DNA of 64,000 nucleotides from Artemia franciscana (GCF_032884065.1 NC_088868.1:1548001-1612000); one strand, 5' to 3'; shown: positions 1 through 12,500, numbered from the stretch's first letter. The notes: generated by a model not told the origin, from the letters alone. Program-made: numbers and translations.

Positions 1-2560
1 TCAGAAATTAAATAAAAAAGCCAACTATTTCAACTAAAAATAATAAAAATAAGGAGCAATATTAAAAGATAAGAAGAACAACATATATTGAAGGTCGTCC
101 CCTCCTCAATATAGTAGTATTATAGTAGTATTGAAATAAAAGAGACAAAATCAATCGATAGCACACCAAAAGCAACTACATCACCCTTTACGCTAAATTT
201 CGACTTTTTGTCCCGACTCTTAAAAAAAAACTCCAAAAAACATAAGGACAGTTTAATTAATGTAAGAAGCTCTTTTAAAAGTATTAAAAAACCTAAGCGT
301 GAAGGTTTAAGTATTGCGAAGGGGTAAACCCCCTAATATACGAAATAATTATACATAAGTCAGACTAGCAAAGGCAGTGATTAGATCTATTATGTTGGAA
401 AAGAAAATTAAGTTGGGAATCAAAAGGTGCATTTCTTTAATTTGTATCTAATCTGTTTCCTATCAAACAGTTCGTGGTAACAACCTGTAGTAAGGTCGTT
501 CCCACGACCTTACTAGTAATCGGTTACAATAGTAACCAAAACTCTAAAAAACGGATTTTTGATACCAATAATTACATCAAAAGAATCGCATTTTAATGCT
601 GATTTTGAACGTATAAGTTTCATCATGTTTAGTTTTACCAACCAAAAGTTACAAGCCTGAGAAAATTTGCCTTATTTAAGGAAATAGGAAGAAACATCCC
701 CTAAAAGTAATTGAATCTTATTGATAACCCCACCATAAATATCAGCGTATCAGTAAACCCAACTGTAGAAGTTTCAAGCTCCTATCTACAAAAATGTGGA
801 ATTTCGAATTTTTTGCCAGAAGACAGATCACGGATGCGTGTTTATTTGTTTTTTATTTGTTTTTTTCTTCCAGGGGTGATCGTATGAACACAGCGGTACT
901 ACAATGCTACGAGAAGGTGCAATCTAACAAAACTTCAAAGTTCTAGTGCCCTTTTCAAGTGACAAAAAAATTGGAGGGCACCTAGGTCCTCTCCAACACT
1001 CTTTTTTTTCAAAGCCACCGGATAAAAATTCTTATATAGCCATTTTGTTCAACATAGTCGAAAAACCCAATAATTAGGTCTTTAGGGACGACTTAATCCC
1101 CCACAGTCCCCAGGGGAGGTGCTGCAAGTTACAAACTTTGACCATTGTTTACGTAAAGCAAGGGTTATTGGGAAGTGTATAGTTGTTTTAGGGGGGACTT
1201 TTTCGTGTTGAGAGGGGAAGGTGGGTCAGAGGAGGGGGTTACGTGGGAGGATCTTTCCATGGAGTAATTTATCACGAGAGAAGAGAATTTCCATGAAGGG
1301 GCTGCAGGATTTTCAAGTATTATTAAAAAAAAACAATTAGAAAGATCAGCAAGAAGTAAGGAGCAGCATTAAAACCTAAGAAGAACAGAAATTATTACGT
1401 ATATAAAGGGAATCGTCTCCTCCACAGTACCTCGCTGTTTACGATAAAGTACTTTTAGTAATTCCAACTTCAGGGGTCATTCTTAAAGAATTGGGCAAAA
1501 TTCAACCTTTATTGTAAAGAGCGAGGTATTGAAGAGGGGGGCGAACCCCTTCACATACGTAATAAATATATACAAATATAGTAGTTGGTCACACAAGTTA
1601 ATTCCTAAGTTAAGTATATTAATTACTAATGAAAACGTTCGGAAAAAAAAGTTCATTGCCTTTTATAGTAACAAAAAATTAGAGGGCAATTAGGCCTCCT
1701 CCCCCACCCCCTTTCTTATCAAAATCGTCCGATTAAAACTATGAGAAAGCCATTTAGCCGAAAAAAAAAATGTAAATTTCGTTTTAACTATTCATGTTCG
1801 GTGAGCCAAAATAAAAAAAAAATGCATTAATTCAAAAACGTTCAGAAAGTAAATAAAAAAAAACAACTTTTACTTAACTGCAAGTAAGGAGCGGCATTAA
1901 AACTTAAAACGAACAGAAATTATTCGGTATATGAAAGTGGTTGTTCCCTCCTCAGCACCTCGCTCTTTACGCTAAAGTTTCTCATTTTTTTAAAAACTAG
2001 ACTTGTGAGAAAGAGCCAAACCTTAGCGTATAGAGCTCACAGTAAAAGAGCTCATTTAAATCAGAGGATTCAAATATACGTTTTAATAGAAACGTTTCCA
2101 CCTTGTTAAATTATAATCATGCAAGATATGTAATGTACATAATTTCATGTCCCCGGAGCAGTACCTATTCTACCCCCAACTCTCCCGCTTTTCTAGTTCA
2201 GAATGTAAGTGAATACGGTAGAGATTACGGGTTTTCAAAAATTATGTGAATCGTTTTATGTCTTATGGATTTCCCAAAATCATTTGAAAAATAATCTGAA
2301 ATTAAATCTAAAAATTTTTTTTACTGAAAGTAAGGAACAACATTAAAATTTAAAAGGAACAGAAATTATTCCGTATGTAAAAGAGGCTGCCCCTTCTTCA
2401 ACAGTTCGCTTTTTCCGCTAAAGTACTGTATTTCTTTAAAAGAAGAGTTGTGACAGAGTCAAACTTTAGTGTAAGGAGCGAGAAGATAAGGAGGGGGCAG
2501 TCTCACTTTTAGTGTGGCGCCTGCTACTCAAACTGCTAGTAGAGGGGTCCTTTTATTATA
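1..2560. repeat. Cluster of R1 repeat family pieces
   Basis: No gene is seen. The stretch is made of diverged, partly tandem pieces of a repeat I call R1. The hallmark block begins AAGTAAGGAGC, continues with ATTAAAACTTAAAACGAACAG, then a variant of CGTATATGAAAGGGGCTG and ends CTCTTTACGCTAAAG. Versions of it start near 45, 1350, 1870 and 2320. The R1 5' end with its terminal hairpin is near 471. A GGTGATCGTATGAACAC block near 875 and a GGAGGGCACCTAGG block near 975 recur in the complete copy at 37330-39024. Class unknown. Confidence 0.7.
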
Positions 2561-2587
2561 TAAAAAAACTTTTCAAAGTTTTCAATT

Positions 2588-3190
2588 TTAAAGATACATA
2601 TAATTGTTAAAGTTACTCCTTAGCCAATTACAACAATCAGCAATCAGACTGTTTTCACTGTCCTTGGTACTTAAACATTTCATATAGCTGTTAAAGTTAC
2701 TCCTTAGCCAATTACAACAATCAGCAATCAGACTGTTTTCACTGTCCTTGGTACTTAAACATTTCATATAGTTGTTAAAGTTACTCCTTAGCCAATTACA
2801 ACAATCAGCAATCAGACTGTTTTCACTGTCCTTGGTACTTAAACATTTCATATAGTTGTTAAAGTTACTCCTTAGCCAATTACAGCAATCAGCAATCAGA
2901 CTGTTTTCACTGTCCTTGGTACTTAAACATTTCATATAGTTGTTAAAGTTACTCCTTAGCCAATTACAATAATCAGCAATCAGACTGTTTTCACTGTCCT
3001 TGGTACTTAAACATTTCATATAGTTGTTAAAGTTACTCCTTAGCCAATTACAACAATCAGCAATCAGACTGTTTTCACTGTCCTTGGTACTTAAACATTT
3101 CATATAGTTGTTAAAGTTACTCCTTAGCCAATTACAACAATCAGCAATCAGACTGTTTTCACTGTCCTTGCTACTTAAACATTTCAGTGC
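2588..3190. repeat. 84-bp minisatellite, about seven copies
   Basis: A direct tandem array. Each unit contains GTTGTTAAAGTTACTCC, CAATCAGCAATCAGACTG and CTTGGTACTTAAACATTTCA, with a period of 84 bp. Copies differ at only a few positions (for example ACAACA, ACAGCA or ACAATA before the CAATCAG block), so the array is young or homogenised. Because 84 is divisible by three, the minus strand stays open for 171 codons with a 28-residue period (motifs MKCLSTKDSENS, NWLRSNFN). The frame is explained by the period, so I do not call a gene. Confidence 0.9.
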
Positions 3191-3439
3191 CTAATTCCCG
3201 AGAATAACAAATCTTGTTTCCGCAATTGCATATTTCTTCTGAGGGTTGTGTCAATAAGCGGAAATAAATTGAAAACACCTTTCTAATTTAAGTGGAAATG
3301 AAATACCGTCGTGTGAGAGAAAGATTGTTTAAAAGTTAGTTTTGTTGGACTTCATAGGCAATGCAATAGCGATGCCTAAGTAAAGAGCAATGTAGCCACA
3401 ATATGTTATTATTTTTTAGTAGTTAAAAGTGATTGGAAG

Positions 3440-4280
3440 ACAGATAGCCACCCTCCTCCCTCTATGCCCATCATTTTTCCAAATACATGTAACAAAAATT
3501 TTGAGATAGAGATTTTGTTTAGCGTAGTTGAAGGGTCCGGAAATTATTTCTTTGAGGCTGGCATTCTCCCCGGATTCCTCAGGGCAAGGGTTGTAAAGTA
3601 TGCCCTCGGGGCTTATAAGGCTTTACAGAAAGGATATTCGTGTAAATTTTGGAGGGTGCTCATTAGACTGGTAATCACAAGCTCTAGTATCTTTTTTAAG
3701 TGTCAAAGAGCTCGGAGGGCGGATACCCACTCCCCACGTCGTAGTTTCCCCAAGTTTCCCTCAAATTGAAAATTTGCGATAGTCATATTCTTCAGCATAG
3801 TGAAAGGGTCCAGGAATTATGTATTGGAAGATGCCCCCCCCCCACGGTCGTCAAGACAAGATTTGTAAGTAGTACCCCGAGGGTGTGTAATGTTGTTTTG
3901 GAAGGGGCCGGTCGTATAAATTTTCAAGGAGGCTCAATTAATTTTAACTTGAAAGTTCTAGCTCTGTTTTAAGAGTAAAAAGTCATAAAGGGTAACCAGC
4001 CTTCCCCCCAGACCATCATTTACTATAACAAACATTCAATCAAAATTATCTAAGTTATTCAGCACTGTTGAAAGATAGAGTAATATTGTCTTTGGGTACA
4101 TCAACCCCGTCACAGCCACAAGGGCAAGGGATGTAGGCTATGCATTTCTTTCACTGTTTACCCATAGCATATGTTATTCAGAAAAGTCTGCATGTCTGAC
4201 TTTTATTTTCCAAAAAGACAAAGTGAATTCAGGTGAGCCTTTCAGAGAAAGCTGAGGGGAGTGTTGAACTAGATCAAAAT
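3440..4280. repeat. Diverged R1 internal units
   Basis: Three diverged versions of one block follow each other near 3460, 3735 and 4000. Each has a C-rich stretch, a 'TTTAGCGTAGTTGAAGGGTC' or 'TTCAGCATAGTGAAAGGGTC' phrase, then a G/C-rich stretch. The same block occurs in R1 copies at 7200-7420 and 37850-38080 (TTATTCAGCATAGTCGAAA). Open frames here are shadows of the repeat. Confidence 0.6.
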
Positions 4281-4539
4281 ATGGTATGTGTATACGGGTT
4301 GTCAAATGTGTATACGTTATATGTCTACGGGTTGTCCATACGATCTGCTACAACTCCAACTGCTACAACCACCAAACTACATTTAAAATATTGATGAGAA
4401 ATTGGAAATAAATAAAAAGACATTTTGTGCCTGCACACTTTCAAAAGAGTGTATCTCAAGAATAAATTTAATTATTAATTTGGAACTTTCAGACAATGCT
4501 GAAAGGGGAAGAGCAATTTACCAAAAGGCAATATATGTA

Positions 4540-4645
4540 TGCTACTACTAATGTTACTACGGCTGCTATATTTACTGCAACTACTTCTACTACTATTGCT
4601 GCTTCAAGTACTACCTCCATTGCATCTACTTTTAAGTCCAAAAAC
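4540..4645. repeat. Imperfect ACT/GCT trinucleotide tract
   Basis: An imperfect trinucleotide-rich stretch (ACTACTACTAATG, ACTTCTACTACTATTG) that reads as a Thr/Ser/Ala run in the + frame beginning at 4496. It abuts the endonuclease relic downstream. The low complexity accounts for the open frame. Confidence 0.5.
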
Positions 4646-4789
4646 ATTAACATGAAATTCACAAGAAGTATACGAATATACAGGTTATCAAAACGATTTA
4701 TCAGCAATGTTACAGCAGGGGCTAATTGTATTGAATTGAAAGTTGTAGGACTTGATAAGAATGATGTTCAAATGACCAAAAGCCAATAT

Positions 4790-5470
4790 ATTAATGCTAT
4801 GTTCTTTCAACATCAAAGGCACAAAGGACAAAGATCATTCAATTAGCCAATTTTGGACGATTTTGATGTCTTGTTTCTCAAGAGCATCATCCACCACAAG
4901 ACAGTATCAATGTGCTCCGTAAATGTGACGATCACATTGTTTATACAACAAACGCTCTTAAGAGGGAGACCCTCTGGGTGACTTGCTTGCCTAGTTAAAC
5001 GATCCTTGTCCCTCACGCATGTATTGTACCACTCGGCTGATAATTTTTCAGCTATTAGAATTAGTAATCTTGTACTGATGAATGTTTACCCTCCTCATAA
5101 CCAGATTTCACTGTCATCTCTGACGAAATTTGCAACTGTGTGCTCCATCAGCAGTCTGATCAAAAATATTGAAAGTCCTGGATACGATTGGGTTTTAATG
5201 AGCGACTGCAACCGTGATTTATGAATTAATTCAAACCGTGCTGAACTTATTTTAGAGTCTTTATATACTGGTTTTCGTATTGTCCCAAAACATTTTAGAC
5301 ATACGCACATTCATAACAGTGGAACCCTATACAACATTGACCATTGTGTATGCTCTGCTACAGTTCCTTCCTCGGATGCACAATGCGGACGAGGATGAGC
5401 GTGATTATGGCCATCTCCCAATATGCTTAAGCGTCTCCTTTTATTTTTCGCAATCCGGTTGCCCGTAACT
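4790..5470 (+). pseudogene. Non-LTR retrotransposon endonuclease relic
   Basis: Decayed apurinic-type endonuclease (EEP fold) of a non-LTR retrotransposon, the enzyme that nicks target DNA for reverse transcription. Pieces appear in order but in different frames. Near 4850 is DDFDVLFL, leading to a QEH-like motif after a frame change. Near 4965 is GRPSG. At 5076-5110 is VLMNVYPPH. At 5190-5222 is the YDWVLMSDCN block, matching the usual GDFN motif with G to S and F to C changes. Near 5315 is HNSGTLYNIDH, matching the usual S/N-L-D motif. A stop follows the DCN block at 5221. No reverse transcriptase follows, so this is a dead 5' fragment. Confidence 0.6.
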
Positions 5471-5534
5471 GGCAGTAAGCTTGATAAGAAGTGGTGTTAT
5501 AAAAGTGAATGGAGGAGAATTGACGTTCCATTAT

Positions 5535-6962
5535 ACATTTGTAAGTTATAAATACCTCTAATTTTTTTTCAGTTTTTTCTCTCCCTCCAGCCCCCCAGAT
5601 GGTCGAATCCGGGAAACGACTGTTGTCAAGTCAATTTGTGCAGGTCCCTGACACGCCTACCAATTTCCATCGTCCTAGCACGTCCGAAAGCACCGAACCC
5701 GCCAAAGCACTGGAAATCCCCCCAACTTCCCCAAAGAGAGCGGATCCGTTCCAATTATGTCAATCAAGTATCTTGAACTTGTGATTACTCTTCCCATCAA
5801 GTTTTGCCCCGATCTCTCCACTCTAAGCGTTTTCAAAGATTTCTGGTTTCCAAGATTTTTGTCCCCCCCCCCAACCTTCTATGTCCGTGGATCCGATTTG
5901 AATTAGAAATGGAACATCTGAGACATAAAATCCTTCTATATATTAAGTTTCAATAAAGTCCAATCACCCATTCGTAAGATAAAGATACCTCAATTTTCAC
6001 GTTTTCCAAGAATTCTATTCCCTCTCTAACTCCCCCCAATTTCACCGGATCAGGTTGGAATTTAAAATGAGAGCTCTAAAGCACAAGATTTTTCTAAATA
6101 TATAATTTCTGCAAGATCTAATCACCCTTTCGTAAGTTACAAATATCTCATTTTTTCTTATTTTTCCGAATTACCCCCCTCCCCCAAACTCCACCAAAGA
6201 GAGCGGATCTGGTCAGGCTGTGTCAGTCATGTATTTTGGACTTAAGCTTATTCTTCCAAGTTTCATCCTGATCTCTAAGCGTTTCCAAAGGTTCAACCCC
6301 CCCCCTCCGATGACATTGGATCCGGTCGGGATTTAAAATAAGAGATCTGAGTTACGAGGTCCTACTAACAATGAAATTTCATGAAGATCCGATCACTCCT
6401 TCGTAAGTTAAAAATACCTCATTTTTTCGAATTTTTCAGAATTAACCGTACCCTCTCCCCCCCCCCAGCTTTCCCCAAAGAGAGTGGATCCGTTCCGGTT
6501 ATCTAAATCACGTATCTAGGACTTATGCTTATTTTTCCCATCAAGTATCATCCCGATCCCTCCACTTTAAGCGTTTTCCAAGATTTTAGGTAGCCCCCCC
6601 CAACTCCGCCCAATGTCATTGGATCCGATCGAAATTTAAAACAAAAGCTCTGAAATCTGATATCATTCTAAGCATCAACTTTCATTAAGATCTGATAAAC
6701 CGTTGATAAGTTAAAAATACTTCATTTATTTTAATTTTTCCGAATTAACCGTCCCCCATCCCCCCCAGATGGCTGGATCGAGGAAGTGACTTTTTTTTTT
6801 AATTCAACCTGGTATTGTTTCTGATACACCTGCCAAATTTCATCGTCCTAGGTTATCTGGAAGTGCCTAAACTAGCAAAGCCGGGACAGAAAAACCGACA
6901 GACAGACCGACATAATTTGCGATCGCTATATGTCACTTGGTAAATACCAAGTGCCATATAAA
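5535..6962 (-). mobile_element. R2 repeat element, 3'-truncated copy
   Basis: Inverted copy of the R2 family defined at 28421-30880. Its 5' terminus lies at 6962 and includes the terminal hairpin CACTTGGTAAATACCAAGTG at 6935-6954. It is followed on the minus strand by the CGATCGCAAATTATGTCGG and CCTAGGACGATGAAATTTGG blocks. About 300-bp internal units (GGATCCGCTCTCTTTGG, TTTAAATCC, G-runs) run down to about 5535, where the copy breaks off. No transposase is encoded. Confidence 0.75.
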
Positions 6963-7149
6963 AGAAGCTCAGCACTGGCTGTTATCCGAATCCTCACTTT
7001 CACCCTGGCACGCTAACAAAGAGGGTTCAAAAAAGCCAGTGCTACTAAGAAAAAACATCCAAACGCACTTATTTTGTTTGAAAAATTCTGTGAAAAAGGG
7101 AAAAAGTTGTTCGGAGATCGAGGTAAATATAAAAATGGGTCTCAATAGT

Positions 7150-8343
7150 TATCCTACTCTATAGGACCCTCTTTAATCGGAGGGCACCTAGTCCCCCTCC
7201 CACGCTCATTTTTTTCCCAAAGTAGTCGGATCAAAATTTTGAGATAGCCATTTTATTCAGCATAGTCGAAAGACCTTATAACTATGTCTTTGGGGACGAC
7301 TTACTCCCCCACAGTCCCCGTGGGAGGGGCTGCAAGTTGCAAATTTTGACCAGTGTTTGCATATATTTATGGTTATTGGGAAATGTAGAGACGTTTTCAA
7401 GGGGATTTTTTGGTTGGGAGGGGGGGGGGGGTTGAGAAGAGGGGGCTATGTGGGGGAAATTTTCCATGGAGGAATTTGTCATGGGGGAAGAAGATTTCCA
7501 TAAAGGGGGCGCAGCATTTTCTAGCATTATTTAAAAAGCAATGAGAAAATAAATATGAAAAAGTTTTTTTCAACTGGAAGTATGGAGTAGCATTAAAACT
7601 TAAAACGAACAGAAAATATTACGCATATAAGGGGTTCGCCTCCTCCTAATACCTCACTCTTTACGCTAAAGGATTTTTAGTAATTTCAACTATTTATTCT
7701 ACGGCCTTTGTGATTCAAGGGACAAAATTTAAGCTTTAATGCAAAGAGTTATTGACGAGGTATTGACAAGTGGGCGAACCTTCTCATATACGTAATAAAA
7801 ACATACGAACATAGAAGTTTGTTAAGTAAGCTAATTCGTAAGGTACGTATATCTTTTACTAATGAAAATGTTCGTAAAAACTAAAAGTTCTAGTTGCCTT
7901 TTTAAGTACCCAAAAAATTGGAGATCAACTGGGCCTCCTTCCCCTCCTTTTTTCGCAAAATCATTCGATCAAAACTTTGGGAAAGCCATTTAGCCAAATA
8001 AATAAATATACAAATTTTGCTTTAATTATTCATCTACCGAGAGCCGAAATCAAAACATGGATTAACTAAAAAACGTTCAGAAATTAAATAAAAAAAAAAT
8101 TAACAGAAAGTAAGGAGCGACATTAAAACTTAAAACGAACAGAAATCACCCCGTATATAATAGGGGCTGCTCCTTCTTCAACGCCCTGCTCTTTACGCTA
8201 GAGTTTTTACTGTTTTAAAAAGTAGAGTTGAGAGAGAGTTAAACTTTAGTGCAAAGAGCAAGGCGTTGAAGAAGGAGCAGCCCCTTTCATATACGGGGTA
8301 ATTTCTGTTCGTTTTAAGTTTTAATGTCGCTCCTTACTTTCAA
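7150..8343 (+). repeat. R1 repeat copy, 5'-truncated, palindromic 3' end
   Basis: Collinear with 37850-39024. In order: GGAGGGCACCTAG near 7180; CAGCATAGTCGAAA near 7258; the C-rich/G-rich block at 7300-7440; the AACGAACAGAAA block near 7600; the GGGAAAGCCATTTAGCC block near 7978; and the terminal palindrome 8104-8343. It lacks the hairpin start. Confidence 0.75.
8104..8343. repeat. Long palindrome at R1 3' end
   Basis: The left arm begins AGAAAGTAAGGAGCGAC and the right arm ends GTCGCTCCTTACTTTC. Arms are about 95 bp and pair over nearly their whole length, including CCCCGTATAT against ATATACGGGG. The centre is about 50 bp of T/A-rich sequence. It would form a very stable cruciform or hairpin RNA. 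Confidence 0.85.
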
Positions 8344-8370
8344 TTAATTTTTTTTTTTTATTTAATCCTA

Positions 8371-8985
8371 TTATATAGGCCCCCTTTAACCTTGAATACG
8401 CCTTTGTTAGTCAGCCTTGTTTTTTCAGTTAATCTGAACACCATTTACCCATTCCTGTCTGTTCTTACCACTTTAACTTAGTGAGTAAAGCCTTTAGTAA
8501 ACCTCGAGTTTATTTGCCATGGACTTTGGGCAAATGTCTAGGATTTGGTGTGATGATTTCAAAGCAGACAGTGATTAAAAAAATACGAACCTTTAGATAA
8601 ATATTTAGTTTAGTTCGATAGTCGTAGCAATCATATATCATAGCAGTTAACATTGTAATTCATTTTATATCTTGGCACGTTTAAACTTTTTACGAAATAG
8701 GTTTCAATTTTTATTATGTAGCACTGATTGAGTGTGGGTTGATGAGAATTGCCTCGAGTACTTGGTAAAGGGGGTGGGGGGAATGTAGAAAAATTTGTAA
8801 AAAAATTGGTTTTTTGGGTGGGGAGATTGGGGAAGGGGCAGATACCCGAAAATTTACCCAAGATATTTACCCAAGATACAATGGAATTTTCCTCAATTTT
8901 CAGAATGGAGAGCTTTGAGACTCCATTGAAGAGTTTTAGATGGACAAAATGAATTAACTTGAATATGAAAATTGGCACCTACATT
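8371..8985. other. No recognised feature
   Basis: AT-rich sequence between the R1 copy and a minisatellite. Open frames at 8631-8978 and 8749-8952 overlap on opposite strands, are low-complexity in part (G-rich near 8765-8845) and resemble no family I know. Confidence 0.4.
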
Positions 8986-9330
8986 TTGCTCTGCATTGGC
9001 TCTCTACATACACACCCTAAATTTGGCTCTCTACATTTGCCTTTACATTGGTTCTCTAAATTTGGCTCCATATTGGCTCTCTAAATTTGCCTCTTCATTG
9101 GCTCTCTACATTTGCCTCTACATTGGCTCTCTGCATTTGGCTCTATATTGTCTCTCTACATTTGCTGTTACATTAGCCCACTATATTTGGCTCTACATTG
9201 GCTTTTTACATTTGGCTCTACATTGACTATCTACGGTTGGCTCCACATTGACTCTCAACATTTGGCTCTACATTGGCTCTCTAAATTTGGCTCTAAATTA
9301 GCTCTCTACATACAGCTCTCATCCTACATT
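8985..9330. repeat. 25-bp minisatellite
   Basis: Degenerate tandem repeat with a 25-bp period. The unit has the form ACATTGGCTCTC then TACATTTGGCTCT, about 12-14 copies. Each unit is itself two similar halves built on TTGGCTCT. The + strand frame codes a Leu/Ala/Tyr-rich string purely because of the repeat. Confidence 0.85.
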
Positions 9331-9948
9331 TTGACTATCTTTGGGGAATAACTTATGTTTTGCGACACAAAATGGCAGAGCACGTCACCGCTTCTGCACA
9401 CCTACTAAAAGGCCAAAGTTTGCTAGTAAAAAGGCCACATTTTGTAACTAAAAATGCTTATTTAGTTTTATACATTCAATCCATTAAGTCCTAATTCAGT
9501 ATTACACGACCACTGGTTTGACCACCCAAAAGGAGAAAAAATGAAAAAAAGGGTAGAAATAAATTAGTGCCACTCAGACAAGAATATACTTTTCCTGGTT
9601 GCTCAAGGTAGCGGACTGGGAGTCTTCAGTTTTCAGATTTCTGACAATCGTTATTTCAAGGTTGAACTTTTTTAATGTTATTCTTAGGCGTTTCAAAGTC
9701 TTATTTTGATATTCTTAGAAATTTCTTCTCGTAGTCATGATTATAAATTAGTTCTTTGCTGCATCTGAATTAAAGCAGTTGTTTCCAAAATAGTGTCTGC
9801 TGGGAAATATTTATCGCTACAACGTTTCTTTAAAAACACTTTTTTTTACTTAAGCAACTCCGAATTGTGACTTGCTTTTTACTAATTCACAACTACTGTT
9901 GCAAGCATAAAATGATACAAATGAATAGATGCAAAGGGGTCGTTTCTC

Positions 9949-9951
<3 letters not shown>

Positions 9952-9996
<45 letters not shown>
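9952..9996. repeat. Poly(A) tract of 45 nt
   Basis: An uninterrupted run of A. It could be the tail of a retrotransposed sequence in + orientation, but I see no coding remnant or target duplication next to it. Confidence 0.9.
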
Positions 9997-9998
<2 letters not shown>

Positions 9999-10331
9999 CT
10001 GAAGCTTTGATGTGATTGATATGGTAATAACAGCCAAAATAAAATTTATGAATAATAGATTTAGCACGGGGATAAAAAAACTGTATAATTATCTTTTCTA
10101 TAAATGAAAAATGCCAGAAAAGGTTTGGCAGTATAATTCACAAACTTGTAATAAATCTCTTTTTTCGAATAATAAGTTCTCCTGGGAATAACCATGGAAG
10201 ACTCACTACTGTGATTAATGAGACACCAAACGAGTTATTTGTGAATTTCTTATTCTATTCTTTATGAGGACCAAAAAGGGCTTAACGTAACAAGGACATG
10301 AAAAAAATTTCTTGCCTTTCGGCAGATCTTA
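9997..10331. other. No recognised feature
   Basis: AT-rich DNA between the poly(A) tract and the tandem array. No open frame or repeat structure recognised. Confidence 0.4.
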
Positions 10332-11511
10332 AGTTCATTCATGCAGATGAAAATCAAGATTTTTGTTGAGTTATTTCAAAATTAAAAATGTTCAAGGCAA
10401 CCTCACATTTTGTCAGTGTTGCCGCATCAAATCTTGAAAATAACTAAGCGAAACTAATTATTTAAATTTAGCTGCCCTGTCCGTCCGTAAAAATTCAAAA
10501 ATTAAGAGTTTATTGATTTCCAAAGACAACCTTCAAAAGAAAGTTGCATATTTTTTGCTCAGTTTGTGCTGTTTTCTTTTTCAATTTTTTTTTTTTTAAT
10601 TAGCTGTCAATTATGAGTTCATTCATGCTAAGTTCATTCATGCAGATGAAAATCGAGATTTTTGTTGAGTTATTTCAAAATTAAAAAAGTTCAAGGCAAC
10701 CTCACATTTTGTCAGTGTTGCCGCATCAAATCTTGAAAATAACTAAGCGAAACTAATTATTTAAATTTATCAGCCCTGTCGGTCCGTAAAAATTCAAAAA
10801 CTAAGAGTTTATTGATTTCCAAAGACAACCTTCAAAAGAAAGTTGCATATTTTTTGCTCAGTTTGTGCTGTTTTCTTTTTCAAATTTTTTTTTTTAATTA
10901 GCTGTCAATTATGAGTTCATTCATGCTAAGTTCATTCATGCAGATGAAAATCGAGATTTTTGTTGAGTTATTTCAAAATTAAAAAAGTTCAAGGCAACCT
11001 CACATTTTGTCAGTGTTGCCGCATCAAATCTTGAAAATAACTAAGCGAAACTAATTATTTAAATTTATCAGCCCTGTCGGTCCGTAAAAATTCAAAAACT
11101 AAGAGTTTATTGATTTCCAAAGACAACCTTCAAAAGAAAGTTGCATATTATTTGCTCAGTTTGTGCTGTTTTCTTTTTCAATATTTTTTTTTTTTAATTA
11201 GCTCTTAACTATGAGTTCATTCATGCTAAGTTCATTCATGCAGATGAAAATCGAGATTTTTGTTGAGTTATTTCAAAATTAAAAAAGTTCAAGGCAACCT
11301 CACATTTTGTCAGTGTTGCCGCATCAAATCTTGAAAATAACTAAGCGAAACTAATTATTTAAATTTATCAGCCCTGTCGGTCCGTAAAAATTCAAAAATT
11401 AAGAGTTTATTGATTTCCAAAGACAACCTTCAAAAGAAAGTTGCATATTTTTTGCTCAGTTTGTGCTTTTTTCTTTTTCAATATTTTTTTTTAATTAGCT
11501 GTCAACTAGAA
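10332..11511. repeat. Tandem array, four copies of about 299 bp
   Basis: Unit starts (AGTTCATTCATGCAGATGAA) fall at 10332, 10631, 10929 and 11229, giving periods of 299, 298 and 300 bp. Units share CAGTGTTGCCGCATC, GTCCGTAAAAATTC and TTTGCTCAGTTTGTGCT and each ends in a T-run then TTAGCTGTC or a variant. Copies differ mainly in T-run length and a few substitutions, such as 'AAATTTAGCTGCCC' in the first copy. No open frame spans a unit. Confidence 0.92.
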
Positions 11512-11994
11512 CTTAAAAACCCCTTAACTGTATTCAGGGGTCATGTTCGTTAAAAATTGATTTTTCCTTTTTTTAAAGATATGATTGTGCATACGTAACC
11601 GACTCAAAAAATCAAATTTTAGCTTCACTGTACTTGGTATTTTGACTGATTTGACTTAATTATTATTTTGTATTCTATTTTGACTTAATTATTTATTTTT
11701 TTCATTTGTTATAATTCTCGACTACTTGACTGATACACCTGAACACCATCGGCACCACCGTGCAAACCTGAGTGGCAAAGTTATAGTGGCAAGTTATAGT
11801 GGCAAGATATAGTGGCAAAGTTACATTATTTTGCCTTACTATCACGTTTAGTCAACTAATAAAAATCCAACACTATATTCAAAACACCAGAAGCGAGATT
11901 CACTTTATCCAAGCCAAATTGCAAAATTGGCATGGTAAATTTTGGACTGAATATGTATTAGCTCCGTATAAACACCACAGACAGATATAATTAC
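11512..11994. other. No recognised feature before the gap
   Basis: AT-rich sequence containing a short direct triplication of AGTGGCAAGTTATAGTGGC near 11770-11820 and nothing else identified. Confidence 0.4.
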
Positions 11995-12094
11995 NNNNNN
12001 NNNNNNNNNNNNNNNNNNNNNNNNNNNNNNNNNNNNNNNNNNNNNNNNNNNNNNNNNNNNNNNNNNNNNNNNNNNNNNNNNNNNNNNNNNNNNN
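11995..12094. other. Assembly gap of 100 N
   Basis: Exactly 100 N, a typical scaffold gap of unknown true size. The sequence on either side is dissimilar, so linkage across it rests on scaffolding. Confidence 0.99.
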
Positions 12095-12500
12095 GAACAG
12101 CGGTCCAACAAGCCACGGCTTGAAGGCATCCGTACTTTAAGCGGTGAACCTAGGCACCTTGATATGTGTGTAGCGGAGGGTTATTACCACTTGAGCAATG
12201 GTCTAACCATAGAATGTTATAGAGCGTTGGTATTTGCTTAGAGCAATGGGTTACCGCTATAGCGACGGTCTAAATAGCCTCTAACTTAAGCGGTGGACAT
12301 AAGCTAGATGGGATGACTCTGTGTCTGTCTGGTATATATTAGCAAGCAGCGGTCTAAGTAGCCTCGGCTTGAAAGCATCCGTGCTTTAAGCGGTGAATAT
12401 AGTGTTGGTATATGCTTTGAGCAATGGTTTACCGCTAAAGCAACGGTCTAAGAGCAACTAGGGTAAATTGTCAATTATAAATGACATTTAAGCTTGAAAG
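12095..12500. repeat. Degenerate short repeats
   Basis: Irregularly repeated phrases: AGCGGTCTAAGTAGCC, GCTTGAAGGCATCCGT or GCTTGAAAGCATCCGT, CTTTAAGCGGTGAA, and GAGCAATGGTTTACCGCTA. They recur two to four times with unequal spacing. Family unknown. Confidence 0.6.

Noticed and set aside
2588-3190. CRISPR-like array
   Set aside because: Units are continuous 84-bp repeats without unique spacers, and the genome is eukaryotic.
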